A stretch of 64,000 bases of DNA from DATEDA01 sp963827595 (GTDB lineage Bacteria; Pseudomonadota; Gammaproteobacteria; Burkholderiales; SG8-39): contig CAWHBT010000005.1 of assembly GCA_963827595.1 (NCBI GenBank), forward strand, positions 1 to 64,000. The letters are read 5' to 3'. Shown here piece by piece: positions 33,601-42,307 of the stretch. The notes under the pieces were generated by a model that did no database searches, was not told where the DNA came from, and worked only from the letters and a program-made list of their open reading frames with translations. The number at the start of each line of letters is the position of its first letter. Position 1 is the stretch's first letter. A program made the position numbers and the translations under genes.

Positions 33601-34531
33601 CGAAGGCCCCGAGCCGTTTCGCGCCCCACAGGAAGAGCGCGATGACCACGATGGGCACTAGCGACAGCGCGGCCGCCAGCGGCACGTTGCCGGCGGTGCC
33701 CTGCTGCAGCGAGACTACCTGGCCGATGAACATGGAGGAGTCGCCGATCACGCCGGGAACGATGTAGTCGCCCAGCGTGAGAGAGAAAGTGAAGATCGAG
33801 CCGGCGGCGATCCCCGGCACGGCGAGCGGGAACACCACGCGCCAGAACGTCGTCGCCGGGTGCGCGCCGAGGTCGCCCGAGGCCTCCACCAGCGACGCCG
33901 GCACGCGCTCGAGCGCGGCCTGGATGGGCAGAATCATGAACGGCAGCCAGAGGTAGACGAACACGATGAACGTGCCGAGCGGCGAGAACGACAGCGAGTG
34001 CCCGCCGATCACCGGCAGCGCGAGGAGCCCCTCGAGCACCCAGCCGAGGTGCAGTTCGGCGAGCACCCAGGAGATCGCACCCTCCTTTGCGAGGAGCAGC
34101 TTCCAGGCGTAGAGCCGCACCAGGTAACTCGACCACAGGGGCAGCATCACTGCGAGGTACAGCGCCGCCTTCGTCGCGCCGCTCGCGTAGCGCGCCATGT
34201 ACCAGGCGATGGGCAGCGCGAGCGCGATGCACGCGGCGGTGACGAGGAGCGCCATGGTGACCGTCCGCAGCACCACGTCCACGTTCGCGCCTTCGACGAG
34301 GGCGACGAAATTGCTGAAGCCGACCTCGCGCACCACCTGCCCGGTAAAGTGGTCCAGCCGGAACACGCTGTTGGCAAGTAGCGCAAGCAACGAGCCGACG
34401 TACACCGCGCCCACCCAGAGCAGCGGCGGCACGAGCAACAGCAGGACGAGCAGCGAGCGCCGGCGGTAGAGGGTGTCCGACACGCGCCGGCGCAGCGTGC
34501 GGGGCGCGCCTTCGAGCGCCAACGCCGTCAT
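33590..34531 (-). CDS. potB: Spermidine/putrescine-type ABC permease PotB
   Basis: 313 residues. N-terminal cytoplasmic stretch then LLVLLLLVPPLLWVGAVYVG; periplasmic loop FRLDHFTGQVVREVGFSNFV; YLAVMLPLWSSYLVRLYAWK; EAA loop GDLGAHPATTFWRVVFPLAV; and LTLGDYIVPGVIGDSSMFIG, a PotB hallmark. ATG 34531 overlaps the PotA stop (ATGA). Channel subunit with PotC. Confidence 0.92.
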   Translation of the reverse strand: MTALALEGAPRTLRRRVSDTLYRRRSLLVLLLLVPPLLWVGAVYVGSLLALLANSVFRLDHFTGQVVREVGFSNFVALVEGANVDVVLRTVTMALLVTAACIALALPIAWYMARYASGATKAALYLAVMLPLWSSYLVRLYAWKLLLAKEGAISWVLAELHLGWVLEGLLALPVIGGHSLSFSPLGTFIVFVYLWLPFMILPIQAALERVPASLVEASGDLGAHPATTFWRVVFPLAVPGIAAGSIFTFSLTLGDYIVPGVIGDSSMFIGQVVSLQQGTAGNVPLAAALSLVPIVVIALFLWGAKRLGAFDAL

Positions 34532-35538
34532 GCGCCGCCCTCCGGGCCGTCCTTGAGGCGATGAATTGCGCTCGCGTCCCAGTGCAGGTTCACCTGCGCA
34601 CCGTTGGGTGGCGGCGCGCCGGCAGCGGCGCCCAGGTCGACGGCGAGGAACGTGGTATCCACGTGCACCCGCAGGCGCACGAACGCCCCGAAGTACTGGC
34701 TGTCGGCGACGATGCCGCTCGCGCGAGCGCCGCCTGCGGCGCCCAGCCGGATGCGCTCGGGGCGCAGCAACGCGCACCCGGCGCCGTCGGCGAGGCGGTG
34801 CGCGAGCTCGCCCTCGAGCAGGTTGGCCGCGCCGACGAACTCGGCGACGAAGCGTGTCGCGGGCGACTCGTAGACCTCGCGCGGCGTGCCGACCTGCTCC
34901 AGGCGCCCCCGGTTCATGACGCCGACGCGGTCGCTCATGGACAGCGCCTCGTGCTGGTCGTGGGTGACGAACAGGAACGTGATGCCCAGGCGCCGCTGCA
35001 GCGCCTTCAACTCGGCCTGCATCTGCTCGCGCAGCTTGAGGTCGAGCGCCCCCAATGGCTCATCGAGCAGCAGCACGCGTGGCTCGTTGATCAGGGCGCG
35101 CGCGAGCGCGACGCGCTGGCGCTGCCCGCCGGAGAGCTCGCCCGGGCGCCGCTTGCCCACGCCGGGCAGGCGCACCAACTCCAGCAGCTGCGCGGCCCGC
35201 CGGTGGCGCTCGGCCTTGTCCACGCCGCGCACCATGAGGCCGTAGGCGACGTTGTCGCGCACGTTCATGTGCGGAAACAGCGCGTAGTCCTGGAACACCG
35301 TGTTGACCGGACGCGCGTAGGGCGGCGCGTCGGTGAGGTCGCGGCCCTCGATCAGGATGCGCCCGGCGGTGGGCAGCGCGAAGCCGCCGATCAGGCGCAG
35401 GCAGCTGGTCTTGCCCGAGCCGGAGGGCCCGAGGAGCGTGAAGAACTCGCCGCCGGCGATGGCGAGGTCGACGCCGTCCACCGCCGTGACGGCGCCGTAC
35501 TCGCAGCGGACTTTCTCGAGCGTGACCGCGTGGGTCAT
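34528..35538 (-). CDS. potA: Spermidine/putrescine-type ABC ATPase PotA
   Basis: 336 residues. Walker A GPSGSGKTS, Q-loop FQDYALFPHMNVRDNVAYGL, signature LSGGQRQRV, Walker B LLLDEPLGALD, and VTHDQHEALSMSDRV. A C-terminal TOBE domain holds LRPERIRLG and ASGIVADSQYFGAFVRLRV. This architecture is the PotA/FbpC type. The order after it (potB, potC) and the receptor before it give a complete importer. Confidence 0.93.
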   Translation of the reverse strand: MTHAVTLEKVRCEYGAVTAVDGVDLAIAGGEFFTLLGPSGSGKTSCLRLIGGFALPTAGRILIEGRDLTDAPPYARPVNTVFQDYALFPHMNVRDNVAYGLMVRGVDKAERHRRAAQLLELVRLPGVGKRRPGELSGGQRQRVALARALINEPRVLLLDEPLGALDLKLREQMQAELKALQRRLGITFLFVTHDQHEALSMSDRVGVMNRGRLEQVGTPREVYESPATRFVAEFVGAANLLEGELAHRLADGAGCALLRPERIRLGAAGGARASGIVADSQYFGAFVRLRVHVDTTFLAVDLGAAAGAPPPNGAQVNLHWDASAIHRLKDGPEGGA

Positions 35539-35600
35539 GAGGGCGCGCGCCGCCGCCGGCCGGCCGCGCGGGCGGCCGGGGCCCGGCGCGCTACCGCGGG

Positions 35601-36770
35601 CTAGCGTCCGCCGAGGATCGCGATGTAGTCGCTCACCCAGCGGTAATACGGCACGCAGGCCTCGCCGTGCGAGGCGCATTTGGCGGTCGGCGTGCGCCAG
35701 AACCGGATCTTGTCAAAGCTTCCGAGGCCGCGCGCGTCGCAGCCCTTCTCGCCGAGGAGCGGGTTGCCCTTGCAGGCGTCGAGCACCGCCGGCACGGAGC
35801 CGAACCACGCCGACAGGTCGCCTTGCAGTTTCTTGTTGAGCGAGTGCTCCATCCACAGGTAGGCGCAGTTGGGGTTCTTCGCTTCGACGTGCATCATCGT
35901 CGTGTCCGCCCACCCCGTCGCGCCTTCCTCGGGCACCACGGTGGCGATCGGCCGGTTCTTGGACTTCAGGATGTTGGCCTGGAACTGCCAGGAGCCCGAC
36001 ACCACCACGCCCTCGTTGGTGAAGTCGTCGATCTGCACGAAGGCGTCGTGCCAGTAGCGGCCGACGATCTGGCGCTGCTTCCGCAGCAGCGCGAGCGCGG
36101 CCTTGTACTGCGCGTCGTTCAGCTCATAGGGATCCTTGATGCCGAGCGCCGGGTTGGTCTGCATGAGGTAGAGCGCCGCATCCGCGATATAGATCGGCCC
36201 GTCGAAGGCCTGCACGCGCCCCTTGTTCGACTTGCCGTCGGGGAGCTGCATCTCCTCGAACACCACCTTCCAGGACGTCGGCGGCTTGTCCTTGAAGACC
36301 GTGGTGTTGTACATCAGCACGTTGTAGCCCCACTGGTAGGGCACGCCGTAGTGGGTGTTGTTGACGTAGTGCCACGCCGCCTTCTGCAACCGCGGATCCA
36401 CCGTGTTGTAGCTCGGGATCAGCGCCACGTTGACCGGCTGCGCCTTCTTGCCCGAGATCAGACGCAGGCTGGCGTCGCCCGACGCGGTCACCAAATCGAA
36501 GCCGCCCTCGTTCATCAGCGCCACCATCTCGTCCGAGGTGTTCGCGGTCTTCACGCCGACCTTGCAGCCGGTGCTCTTCTCGAATCCGGTGACCCAGTCG
36601 AACTTCTTGTCGGTCTCGCCGCGCTCGATATAGCCGGGCCAGGCGACGATGTCCACCCGGCCCTCGCCCTTGCCCACCTTCTGCAGCATCTTCTGCGCCA
36701 GCGCCGCGCCGCTGCCGAATGCGAGCGCGATGGCCGCCGCGCCCGCCACGCCGCGAATGACGATTGCCAT
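35601..36770 (-). CDS. potD: Polyamine-type periplasmic binding protein PotD
   Basis: 389 residues; ATG 36770 has AGGAGG 6 nt upstream (GAGGAGGTCCCTGT). Sec signal RGVAGAAAIALAFGSGAALA. The mature protein has VDIVAWPGYIERGETDKKFD, FEKSTGCKVGVKTANTSDEM, GFDLVTASGDASLRLI and GVPYQWGYNVLMYNTTVF. Spermidine/putrescine-binding fold; the tryptophan- and acid-rich patches are consistent with an amine ligand. It carries Cys pairs near the C-terminus (DACKGNPLLGEKGCDARG and KCASHGEAC) that could form periplasmic disulfides. First gene of the operon. Confidence 0.9.
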   Translation of the reverse strand: MAIVIRGVAGAAAIALAFGSGAALAQKMLQKVGKGEGRVDIVAWPGYIERGETDKKFDWVTGFEKSTGCKVGVKTANTSDEMVALMNEGGFDLVTASGDASLRLISGKKAQPVNVALIPSYNTVDPRLQKAAWHYVNNTHYGVPYQWGYNVLMYNTTVFKDKPPTSWKVVFEEMQLPDGKSNKGRVQAFDGPIYIADAALYLMQTNPALGIKDPYELNDAQYKAALALLRKQRQIVGRYWHDAFVQIDDFTNEGVVVSGSWQFQANILKSKNRPIATVVPEEGATGWADTTMMHVEAKNPNCAYLWMEHSLNKKLQGDLSAWFGSVPAVLDACKGNPLLGEKGCDARGLGSFDKIRFWRTPTAKCASHGEACVPYYRWVSDYIAILGGR

Positions 36771-37028
36771 ACAGGGACCTCCTCTCTTGATGTGTTCGGT
36801 GCGGGAGCGTTCTATTTTTTTGGATAGCCCCAGAAAGCAAACTTTGCGCGCCAGTGCCCGGCAATGTCAAGGCTCGAACCGATGCCAACGACCCGACTCG
36901 GACGTTGGTTGCTCTGTCGACCAGCTTAAAGAGAAGGATAGGAAAATCGATCCGATCCGTCCGGGGTGCTTTCCCGGTTGCGGCGGGGCGGGGCGGACGG
37001 CGGCAGAGTGAGGCATGTAACCGTCGTC
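36771..37028. promoter_or_regulatory. Intergenic region upstream of potD, 258 bp
   Basis: Lower-GC interval between the SDR stop and potD start, holding the potD leader with its ribosome binding site and an A/T tract near 36812-36820. No gene and no clear terminator recognised. Confidence 0.35.
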
Positions 37029-37757
37029 TTAGTAGGTGATGCTGCCCACCGACGTGCCGCCGCAGACGAACAGCGTCTGCCCGGTCACGAAGGACGTCGC
37101 CGGGTCGACGAAGAACATCACTACCCGGGCCACGTCGTCGGGCTTGCCCAGGCGCTTCACCGGGATGGACTCGATGATGCGCGGAAGCTTCGGGCTCCCC
37201 TTCGGGATCAGGTCGTGGAACACCGCGGTGTCCGCGATCGGCCCCGGGGCGACGACGTTCGAGGTGATGCCGTGCGGACCGAGCTCCAGCGCCCAGGTGC
37301 GCGACATGCCGAGCATCGCGGCCTTCGTCGCAGAATAGACGGTGCGGTTGGCGAGGCCGAGCACGGCCCGCGTCGAGACCAGCACGATGCGCCCGAAGTG
37401 CGCCGCCTTCATCGCCGGGAGGTTGGCCTGGACCAGCGCGATCGGCGCGGCGAGATGCAGCGCCACCAGCGCGTCCACGTCCGATGGCCGGACCTCCTCC
37501 AGCGGACGCTCCAGCACCGCGCCCGCGTTGTGGATCACCACCGTCGCGGGGCGGCTGCGGGCACAGTCCTCCGCGACCCGCCGGGTCGCCTCGGGGTCCG
37601 AGAGGTCCACCCGCACGCTGTGCAGTCGCGGGTGTGGCTCCGTCGCCGGATCGAGATCCAGCGAGATCACCTCGTAGCCGGCATCGAGGAGCCGCCAGAG
37701 AATCGCGGCGCCGATCCCGGCGCTGCCGCCCGTGAGCAGGGCTGTCCGTGGGTCCAC
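37029..37757 (-). CDS. SDR oxidoreductase, probable diol dehydrogenase
   Basis: 242 residues from GTG 37757. NAD site LLTGGSAGIGAAIL, acidic residue SLDLD after beta-2 (NAD preference), VIHNAGAV, Ser of VLVSTRAVLGL, and the catalytic YSATK. Ends VTGQTLFVCGGTSVGSITY. It follows the Rieske oxygenase alpha and beta genes by 10 nt, the usual place for the cis-dihydrodiol dehydrogenase that re-aromatises the oxygenase product. Start chosen by fit to the family; no strong SD. Confidence 0.88.
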   Translation of the reverse strand: MDPRTALLTGGSAGIGAAILWRLLDAGYEVISLDLDPATEPHPRLHSVRVDLSDPEATRRVAEDCARSRPATVVIHNAGAVLERPLEEVRPSDVDALVALHLAAPIALVQANLPAMKAAHFGRIVLVSTRAVLGLANRTVYSATKAAMLGMSRTWALELGPHGITSNVVAPGPIADTAVFHDLIPKGSPKLPRIIESIPVKRLGKPDDVARVVMFFVDPATSFVTGQTLFVCGGTSVGSITY

Positions 37758-37767
37758 GCCGGCGTCC

Positions 37768-38250
37768 TCAGAGGAACATCTGCACCGAAGGCAGCGCGGC
37801 GTCGCAGTTGACGAGGTTGATGCGCTTCAGCCGGATGCGCAGCCGGCCGTCGACGAGCACGAGCGTGTGCAGTGCGATCCCGCCGTAGACCTGCTGGTCG
37901 TCGCCGCGCGTCTCGAGGTAGACGAACGGCGTGCGCGTCATCCACTGCCGCGCAGCCGCATCCGCCGACTCGATCTCCGGCCGCTGCAGCACGTGGTGCG
38001 GCCGGCTCTCCGGATGCTGCGAGTACGACTTGGGATTCTTGAGGCGCTCGACGCGGAGCTTGAGCAGCAGCTTGTCCTCGTACATCAGCGACACGTGGTT
38101 CAGCCCGTCGACCTGGCCGGGTGCGGACGGAATCCAGTAGTAGGCGTCGTCGGTGAACAGCTCGTACCACTCGTCGAAGCGCTTCTCGTCGAGCAGGCGC
38201 GCCTCGCGGTAGACGAAGTCGACGATCTCCTCGCCCGTCGGCGCGCTCAT
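37768..38250 (-). CDS. Ring-hydroxylating dioxygenase beta subunit
   Basis: 160 residues. VDFVYREARLLDEKRFDEWY, LFTDDAYYWIPSAPGQ, NHVSLMYEDKLLLKLRVERL, and the terminal LKRINLVNCDAALPSVQMFL are the beta-subunit (SnoaL/NTF2 fold) pattern. It is not catalytic; it stabilises the alpha3beta3 hexamer. The ATG at 38250 overlaps the alpha stop (ATGA) once alpha's frameshift is repaired; otherwise the two look fused. Confidence 0.92.
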   Translation of the reverse strand: MSAPTGEEIVDFVYREARLLDEKRFDEWYELFTDDAYYWIPSAPGQVDGLNHVSLMYEDKLLLKLRVERLKNPKSYSQHPESRPHHVLQRPEIESADAAARQWMTRTPFVYLETRGDDQQVYGGIALHTLVLVDGRLRIRLKRINLVNCDAALPSVQMFL

Positions 38251-39561
38251 GCTGCGGCGGCCATGTAACGCGCCCAGGCGCGGAACTGGTTGCGCATCGA
38301 GATCTCGTTCGTGCCGTTGCACGGTGAGGTCGGCGGCGCCGATCTCGTCGGGACGGAAGTCGCGGTGCAGGCTGACCCAGTCGTTGCCGGTGGCGCGGAG
38401 GCCCTCCTGGATGCAGCGGTAGGAGTACAGGTCGTCGTGGCCGACCACCGACATCGGCGAGTTGATCAGCCGCGTGTACATCAGGGTCCGCTGCAGCAGC
38501 TCGGGCGGAGCGCCCTTGAGCCGGAAGGTCCAGGACTCGATCAGCGTGCGGTCCGGCCCGAGCGGGCGCGCGACGCGGATCGACTGGATCGCGCCCTTGA
38601 TGGTGAGGCTCGGGTAGTACACGGTGTTGTGGCGCGAAATGCTCAGGATCTCCTGCGCGCGCTCCGCGCCGTACGCCTTCTTCAGCTGCTCCTCGTACCC
38701 GGAGATCGCCGAGTAGCTGGAATGGATCGAGAAGTTCACCCCGGTATAGCTGTGGCCGTTGGCGAACACCCGCAGACCCATGTCGTCGAAGAACTTGTAG
38801 TCGGAGACGAACGGCACGAACTGCTCGACGGCCATCGGCTTGGGCTCGGTCGCCGGCTTTCCCTCCCAGAGCTTCTTGGCGGTCCCGGCCGAGGACTCGT
38901 GCACCACCATGGGGTGCATGGTGTCGTTCAGGTTCTCGATGAACATCTTCCAGTTGCAGTTGTGCAGGTAGCGCAGGCAGCCGCCCGCGATCTCGAGCTC
39001 GCCCTCGGGCGAGCGGTCGGCCATGTTGTCGATCGACGAGAGCGACTCGCCGAAGTAGTCCGTGAACGACGGCCCGCTCGCCGACAGGCGCGCGAACACG
39101 AAGCCGCGGTGCTCGGCGGTCGCCGCCACCGGGGCGAGCCCCTTCGCGGCGGAGCTCTCCTTCATGCGCGTGCCGTCGTAGCCGCGGGGGAGCGGCATGC
39201 CGATCAGCGTCCCGTCGGTCCGGTAGGTCCAGGAATGGTACGGGCAGCGGAACGCGCGCCCGACGCTGCCCGCAGCGTCGGTCACCACCCGCGTGCCCTT
39301 GTGCGCGCAGCGGTTCATCAGCACCTTCAGCGAGCCGTCGGTGTGGCGCACCAGGATCACCGGCTGCGTGGCGACGTCGGCGGTGATGTAGTCGCCCGGC
39401 CGGGGCACCTGGCTCGCGTGGCCGACGTAGATCCAGGTGCGCGACCACAGGCGCTCCATCTCCAGCTCGAAGACCTCCTGGTCGATGTAGACGTCCCGGT
39501 GGACCTGGTCGTCCTGCACCAGGCCGGCGACCAGCCCCGGATCGTCGCGGTACTTGCCCAT
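38247..39561 (-). CDS. Ring-hydroxylating dioxygenase alpha subunit (frameshifted near C-terminus)
   Basis: Rieske ligands Cys85, His87 (NRCAHKGTR), Cys106 and His109 (FRCPYHSWTY). The catalytic iron site lies in IENLNDTMHPMVVH: Asp213 bridge, His216 and His221. One extra base near 38320 breaks the frame; after correction the end reads NGTNEISMRNQFRAWARYM and stops at a TGA overlapping the beta ATG. Repaired length 437 residues, normal for the family. Dioxygenates an aromatic acid or hydrocarbon with electrons from a reductase, none of which is adjacent; the reductase at 1.1-2.1 kb is a candidate partner. Downstream of a CoA ligase on the same strand. Confidence 0.9.
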
Positions 39562-39602
39562 CCTGTCGTCCTCCTCGCGCCGCGAGCGCGAGCGCTATTT
39601 AA

Positions 39603-41222
39603 CTACAACGCGGGCGAGGCGCGCTGCGGCTGGCCGTCCCAGGTGGACGGGGTGACGCCGCGCTCGCGCAGCTTGTACTTCTGCACCTTGCCGTTCTCGG
39701 TCCGCGGCAGGTCGCTCACGACGTCGATGTAGCGCGGGACCGCAAACCGCGGCAGCCGGGCGGCGCAGAAGCGCGCCAGCTCGGCCGGATCGAGTCGGCG
39801 ACCCGGTTGCGGGATCAGTGCGGCCATGACCTCGTCCTCGGCGAGCTCGGACCGCACCGGGTAGACCGCCACGGCGGCGACGTCCGGGTGGCTCAGGAGC
39901 ACCTGCTCGACCTCGTACGAGGAGATGTTCTCGCCGCGCCGGCGGATCGCGTCCTTGATCCGATCGACGAAGCGAAAGGCCCCGTCGGGCTCGCGCACCA
40001 CGCGGTCGCCGGTGTGGAACCAGAAGTTGCGCCGCGCTTCGGCCGTCGCGTCGGGCATGCCGAAGTAACCGGTGGCGAAGGCAAACGGCTCGTCCGCCCG
40101 CAGCACGAGCTCGCCTGCCGAGCCGGGCGGCAGCTCGACGTCGTGCTCGTCGACCACCTGCGCATGGAAGCCCGGTTGGACCCAGCCCATGACACCGGTG
40201 CGGGGCGAATCCGGAGCGGTGGCGATGACGAAATTGGTTTCGGTCGACCCGTAGCCCTCGAGGAGCGCGACGCCGGTCCGCGCGCGGAAGGCGTCGGCCG
40301 CCGCGGCCGGTACGCCGGGCCCGAGGCCGATCCGGACACGGTGAGCGCGCTCGGCGGAGCTCGCCGGTTGCGCGAGCAGGATCGGCACCATCGCGCCGAG
40401 CAGGTAGACGACCGTCGCCTCGCACGCGCCCATCGCCCGCCAGAAGTCGGAGGCGGAGAAGCGCGCCTCGAACACCGCCCGGCAACCGGTGAGCGACGCC
40501 TGGGCGAGGGTGTTCAGGGCATTGATGTGGAACAGCGGCAGCGTGGTGCCCAGCACGTCGGTCGCTCCGACGCCGAGGATGCGCGCGGTGTTGACGCCCC
40601 ACCAGTAGTACTGCGCGTGCGGGCAGGTCACGCCCTTGGCCGGGCCGGTGGTCCCGGAGGTGTAGAGGATCGCGAGCGTCTCGCCGGGCAGGACGTCCGT
40701 GGGATCCACGGCGTCGGTCGCCGACGGATACGGCGCGCACGGCACCCCGCCGAGCGTGGGGCCGCGCCCGGTCGCGTCGCCGACGACCCAGATCCGCTCG
40801 AGCTGCGTGCGCGACAGGTCGGCGGTCCCGAGCCGGTCGGCGAAGCGATCCTCGAGGACCAGCAGCCGGGCGCCGCTATTGGACAGGTAGTACTCGATCT
40901 GCGGCCCCATCGACGCCGTGTTGATCGGCACCGACGCCGCGCCGATCCAGCCGCAGCCGAGAAAGACTTCCAGGAGCTCGATGCGGTTCGAGCACAGCAC
41001 GGCCACGCGGTCGCCCCGAGCGACGCCGGCCGCGCGCAGCGTGCCTCCCCGCCGCGCCGCAGCGCCGGCGGCATCGCCGTGGCGCCATTGCGTGCCGGCG
41101 ATCGACAGCAGCGGCCGTGTCCCGAACTGCGCGGCCTGGCGTCGAAGCATGGCCGGCAACGTGCGTTCGTGCGGGAGCGCGGGCTCGCCGAGGACCGCGC
41201 CGGCGGTGATCGGTGTAGGCAC
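39603..41222 (-). CDS. AMP-forming acyl/aryl-CoA synthetase
   Basis: 539 residues. P-loop-like LAILYTSGTTGPAKGVTCPH, LLEGYGSTETNFVI (A5), FWFHTGDRVVREPDGAFRFV (A7), DRIKDAIRRRGENISSYEVE (A8) and the A10 lysine in ENGKVQKYKL are all present. The closest type is crotonobetaine/carnitine- or benzoate-like ligase; the substrate is unclear. First gene of the operon with the Rieske oxygenase and SDR, 41 nt upstream of alpha. CoA activation beside a dioxygenase suggests either a salicyl-CoA- or phenylacetyl-CoA-like route or ligation of a side-chain acid. Confidence 0.9.
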   Translation of the reverse strand: MPTPITAGAVLGEPALPHERTLPAMLRRQAAQFGTRPLLSIAGTQWRHGDAAGAAARRGGTLRAAGVARGDRVAVLCSNRIELLEVFLGCGWIGAASVPINTASMGPQIEYYLSNSGARLLVLEDRFADRLGTADLSRTQLERIWVVGDATGRGPTLGGVPCAPYPSATDAVDPTDVLPGETLAILYTSGTTGPAKGVTCPHAQYYWWGVNTARILGVGATDVLGTTLPLFHINALNTLAQASLTGCRAVFEARFSASDFWRAMGACEATVVYLLGAMVPILLAQPASSAERAHRVRIGLGPGVPAAAADAFRARTGVALLEGYGSTETNFVIATAPDSPRTGVMGWVQPGFHAQVVDEHDVELPPGSAGELVLRADEPFAFATGYFGMPDATAEARRNFWFHTGDRVVREPDGAFRFVDRIKDAIRRRGENISSYEVEQVLLSHPDVAAVAVYPVRSELAEDEVMAALIPQPGRRLDPAELARFCAARLPRFAVPRYIDVVSDLPRTENGKVQKYKLRERGVTPSTWDGQPQRASPAL

Positions 41223-41334
41223 TGAGGATTGGTCCGCAGGTCAGGATGATTCTAAGGCACCGCGTACCCGGCGCTTGCCGCGCAACCGGCGCGGCCTTAC
41301 CCTCGGGCCTGATTCCCGGGGGAGGAGGTTGGCA

Positions 41335-42294
41335 ATGATCCGCACCGTCGTCTCGGCACTCGCGGCGCTGGCCGCGGTCGCTGCGGGTCCGGTCGCCTCC
41401 CAGAGCTTCCCCGACAAGCCGGTGCGCATCGTCGTCAACTTCCCGCCTGGGGGACCGTCCGACATCCTGGCGCGCAGCCTCGGCGACAAGCTATCCGCGG
41501 CGCTCAAGCAGCCGTTCGTCGTCGAGAACCGGGCGGGTGCGGGCGGCAACGTCGGGGCCGAGGCGGTCGCGCGCAGCGCGCCGGACGGCTACACGGTGCT
41601 GTTCGCGATCGACACGACCTTCACCGTCAACCCGAACCTGTATCGGTCGATGCCGTTCAAGCCCGAGGACCTCAAACCGCTGATCCTGATCGCCTCGTCG
41701 GGGCTGGCGGTGGGCATCCATCCGAGCGTCGGTTCGGCCTCGCTGAAGGACTTCGTGACCAAGGGCAGGACGGAGACCATCACCTTCGCGTCGGGCAGCA
41801 ACGGCAGCCCGGGCCACGTCGCCGCGTCGATCCTGCAGGACACGGCGGGCGTGAAGGTGAACCACATCCCGTACAAGGGCAACACGCCGGCGGTCATGGC
41901 CGTCGTCTCCGGCGAAGTGCAGGCCGGCATCCTCGCGACCCCGGGGCTGCTCCCGCACGTGCAGGCGGGCAAGGTCAGGGCGCTGGCAGTGACGAGCCGC
42001 AAGCGTTCGCCGCTCCTGCCGGACGTCCCCACTGCGGTGGAGGCGGGCGTGCCCGCGCTCGAGGTTGAGGTCCTGTATCTCGCGTTCGTTCCCGCCGCGA
42101 CGCCGGAAGGCGTCGTGACCACGCTGCAGAAAGCCCTGGCCGCCGCGCTCACGGCGCAAGACGTGCAGGAGCGGCTGCGCCGGCTCGATCTCGTCGTCGA
42201 AGGCGAGACGGGGGCGGTCGTGGAGGCGCGCCTCGCGAAAGCGCGCGAGCGCTATGCGGCGACGATCAAGGCCACCGGCATGAAGATCGATTGA
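41335..42294 (+). CDS. Bug/TctC-family solute-binding protein 2
   Basis: 319 residues; ATG 41335 preceded by GGAGGAGG. Signal SALAALAAVAAGPVASQ, mature SFPDKPVRIVVNFPPGGPSD, VVENRAGAGGNVGAEAVARS, VKVNHIPYKGNTPAVMAVVS and VRALAVTSRKRSPLLPDVPT. Orphan receptor, divergent from the CoA ligase operon (112 bp) and 13 nt ahead of a sulfatase gene, so its ligand may be the sulfatase substrate or product. Confidence 0.93.
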   Translation: MIRTVVSALAALAAVAAGPVASQSFPDKPVRIVVNFPPGGPSDILARSLGDKLSAALKQPFVVENRAGAGGNVGAEAVARSAPDGYTVLFAIDTTFTVNPNLYRSMPFKPEDLKPLILIASSGLAVGIHPSVGSASLKDFVTKGRTETITFASGSNGSPGHVAASILQDTAGVKVNHIPYKGNTPAVMAVVSGEVQAGILATPGLLPHVQAGKVRALAVTSRKRSPLLPDVPTAVEAGVPALEVEVLYLAFVPAATPEGVVTTLQKALAAALTAQDVQERLRRLDLVVEGETGAVVEARLAKARERYAATIKATGMKID

Positions 42295-42307
42295 CGCGGC
42301 GCCGCCC

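Noticed and set aside
36771..37028. Possible small gene in the potD upstream interval
   Set aside because: Short open stretches have no SD, no codon bias and no recognisable motif.
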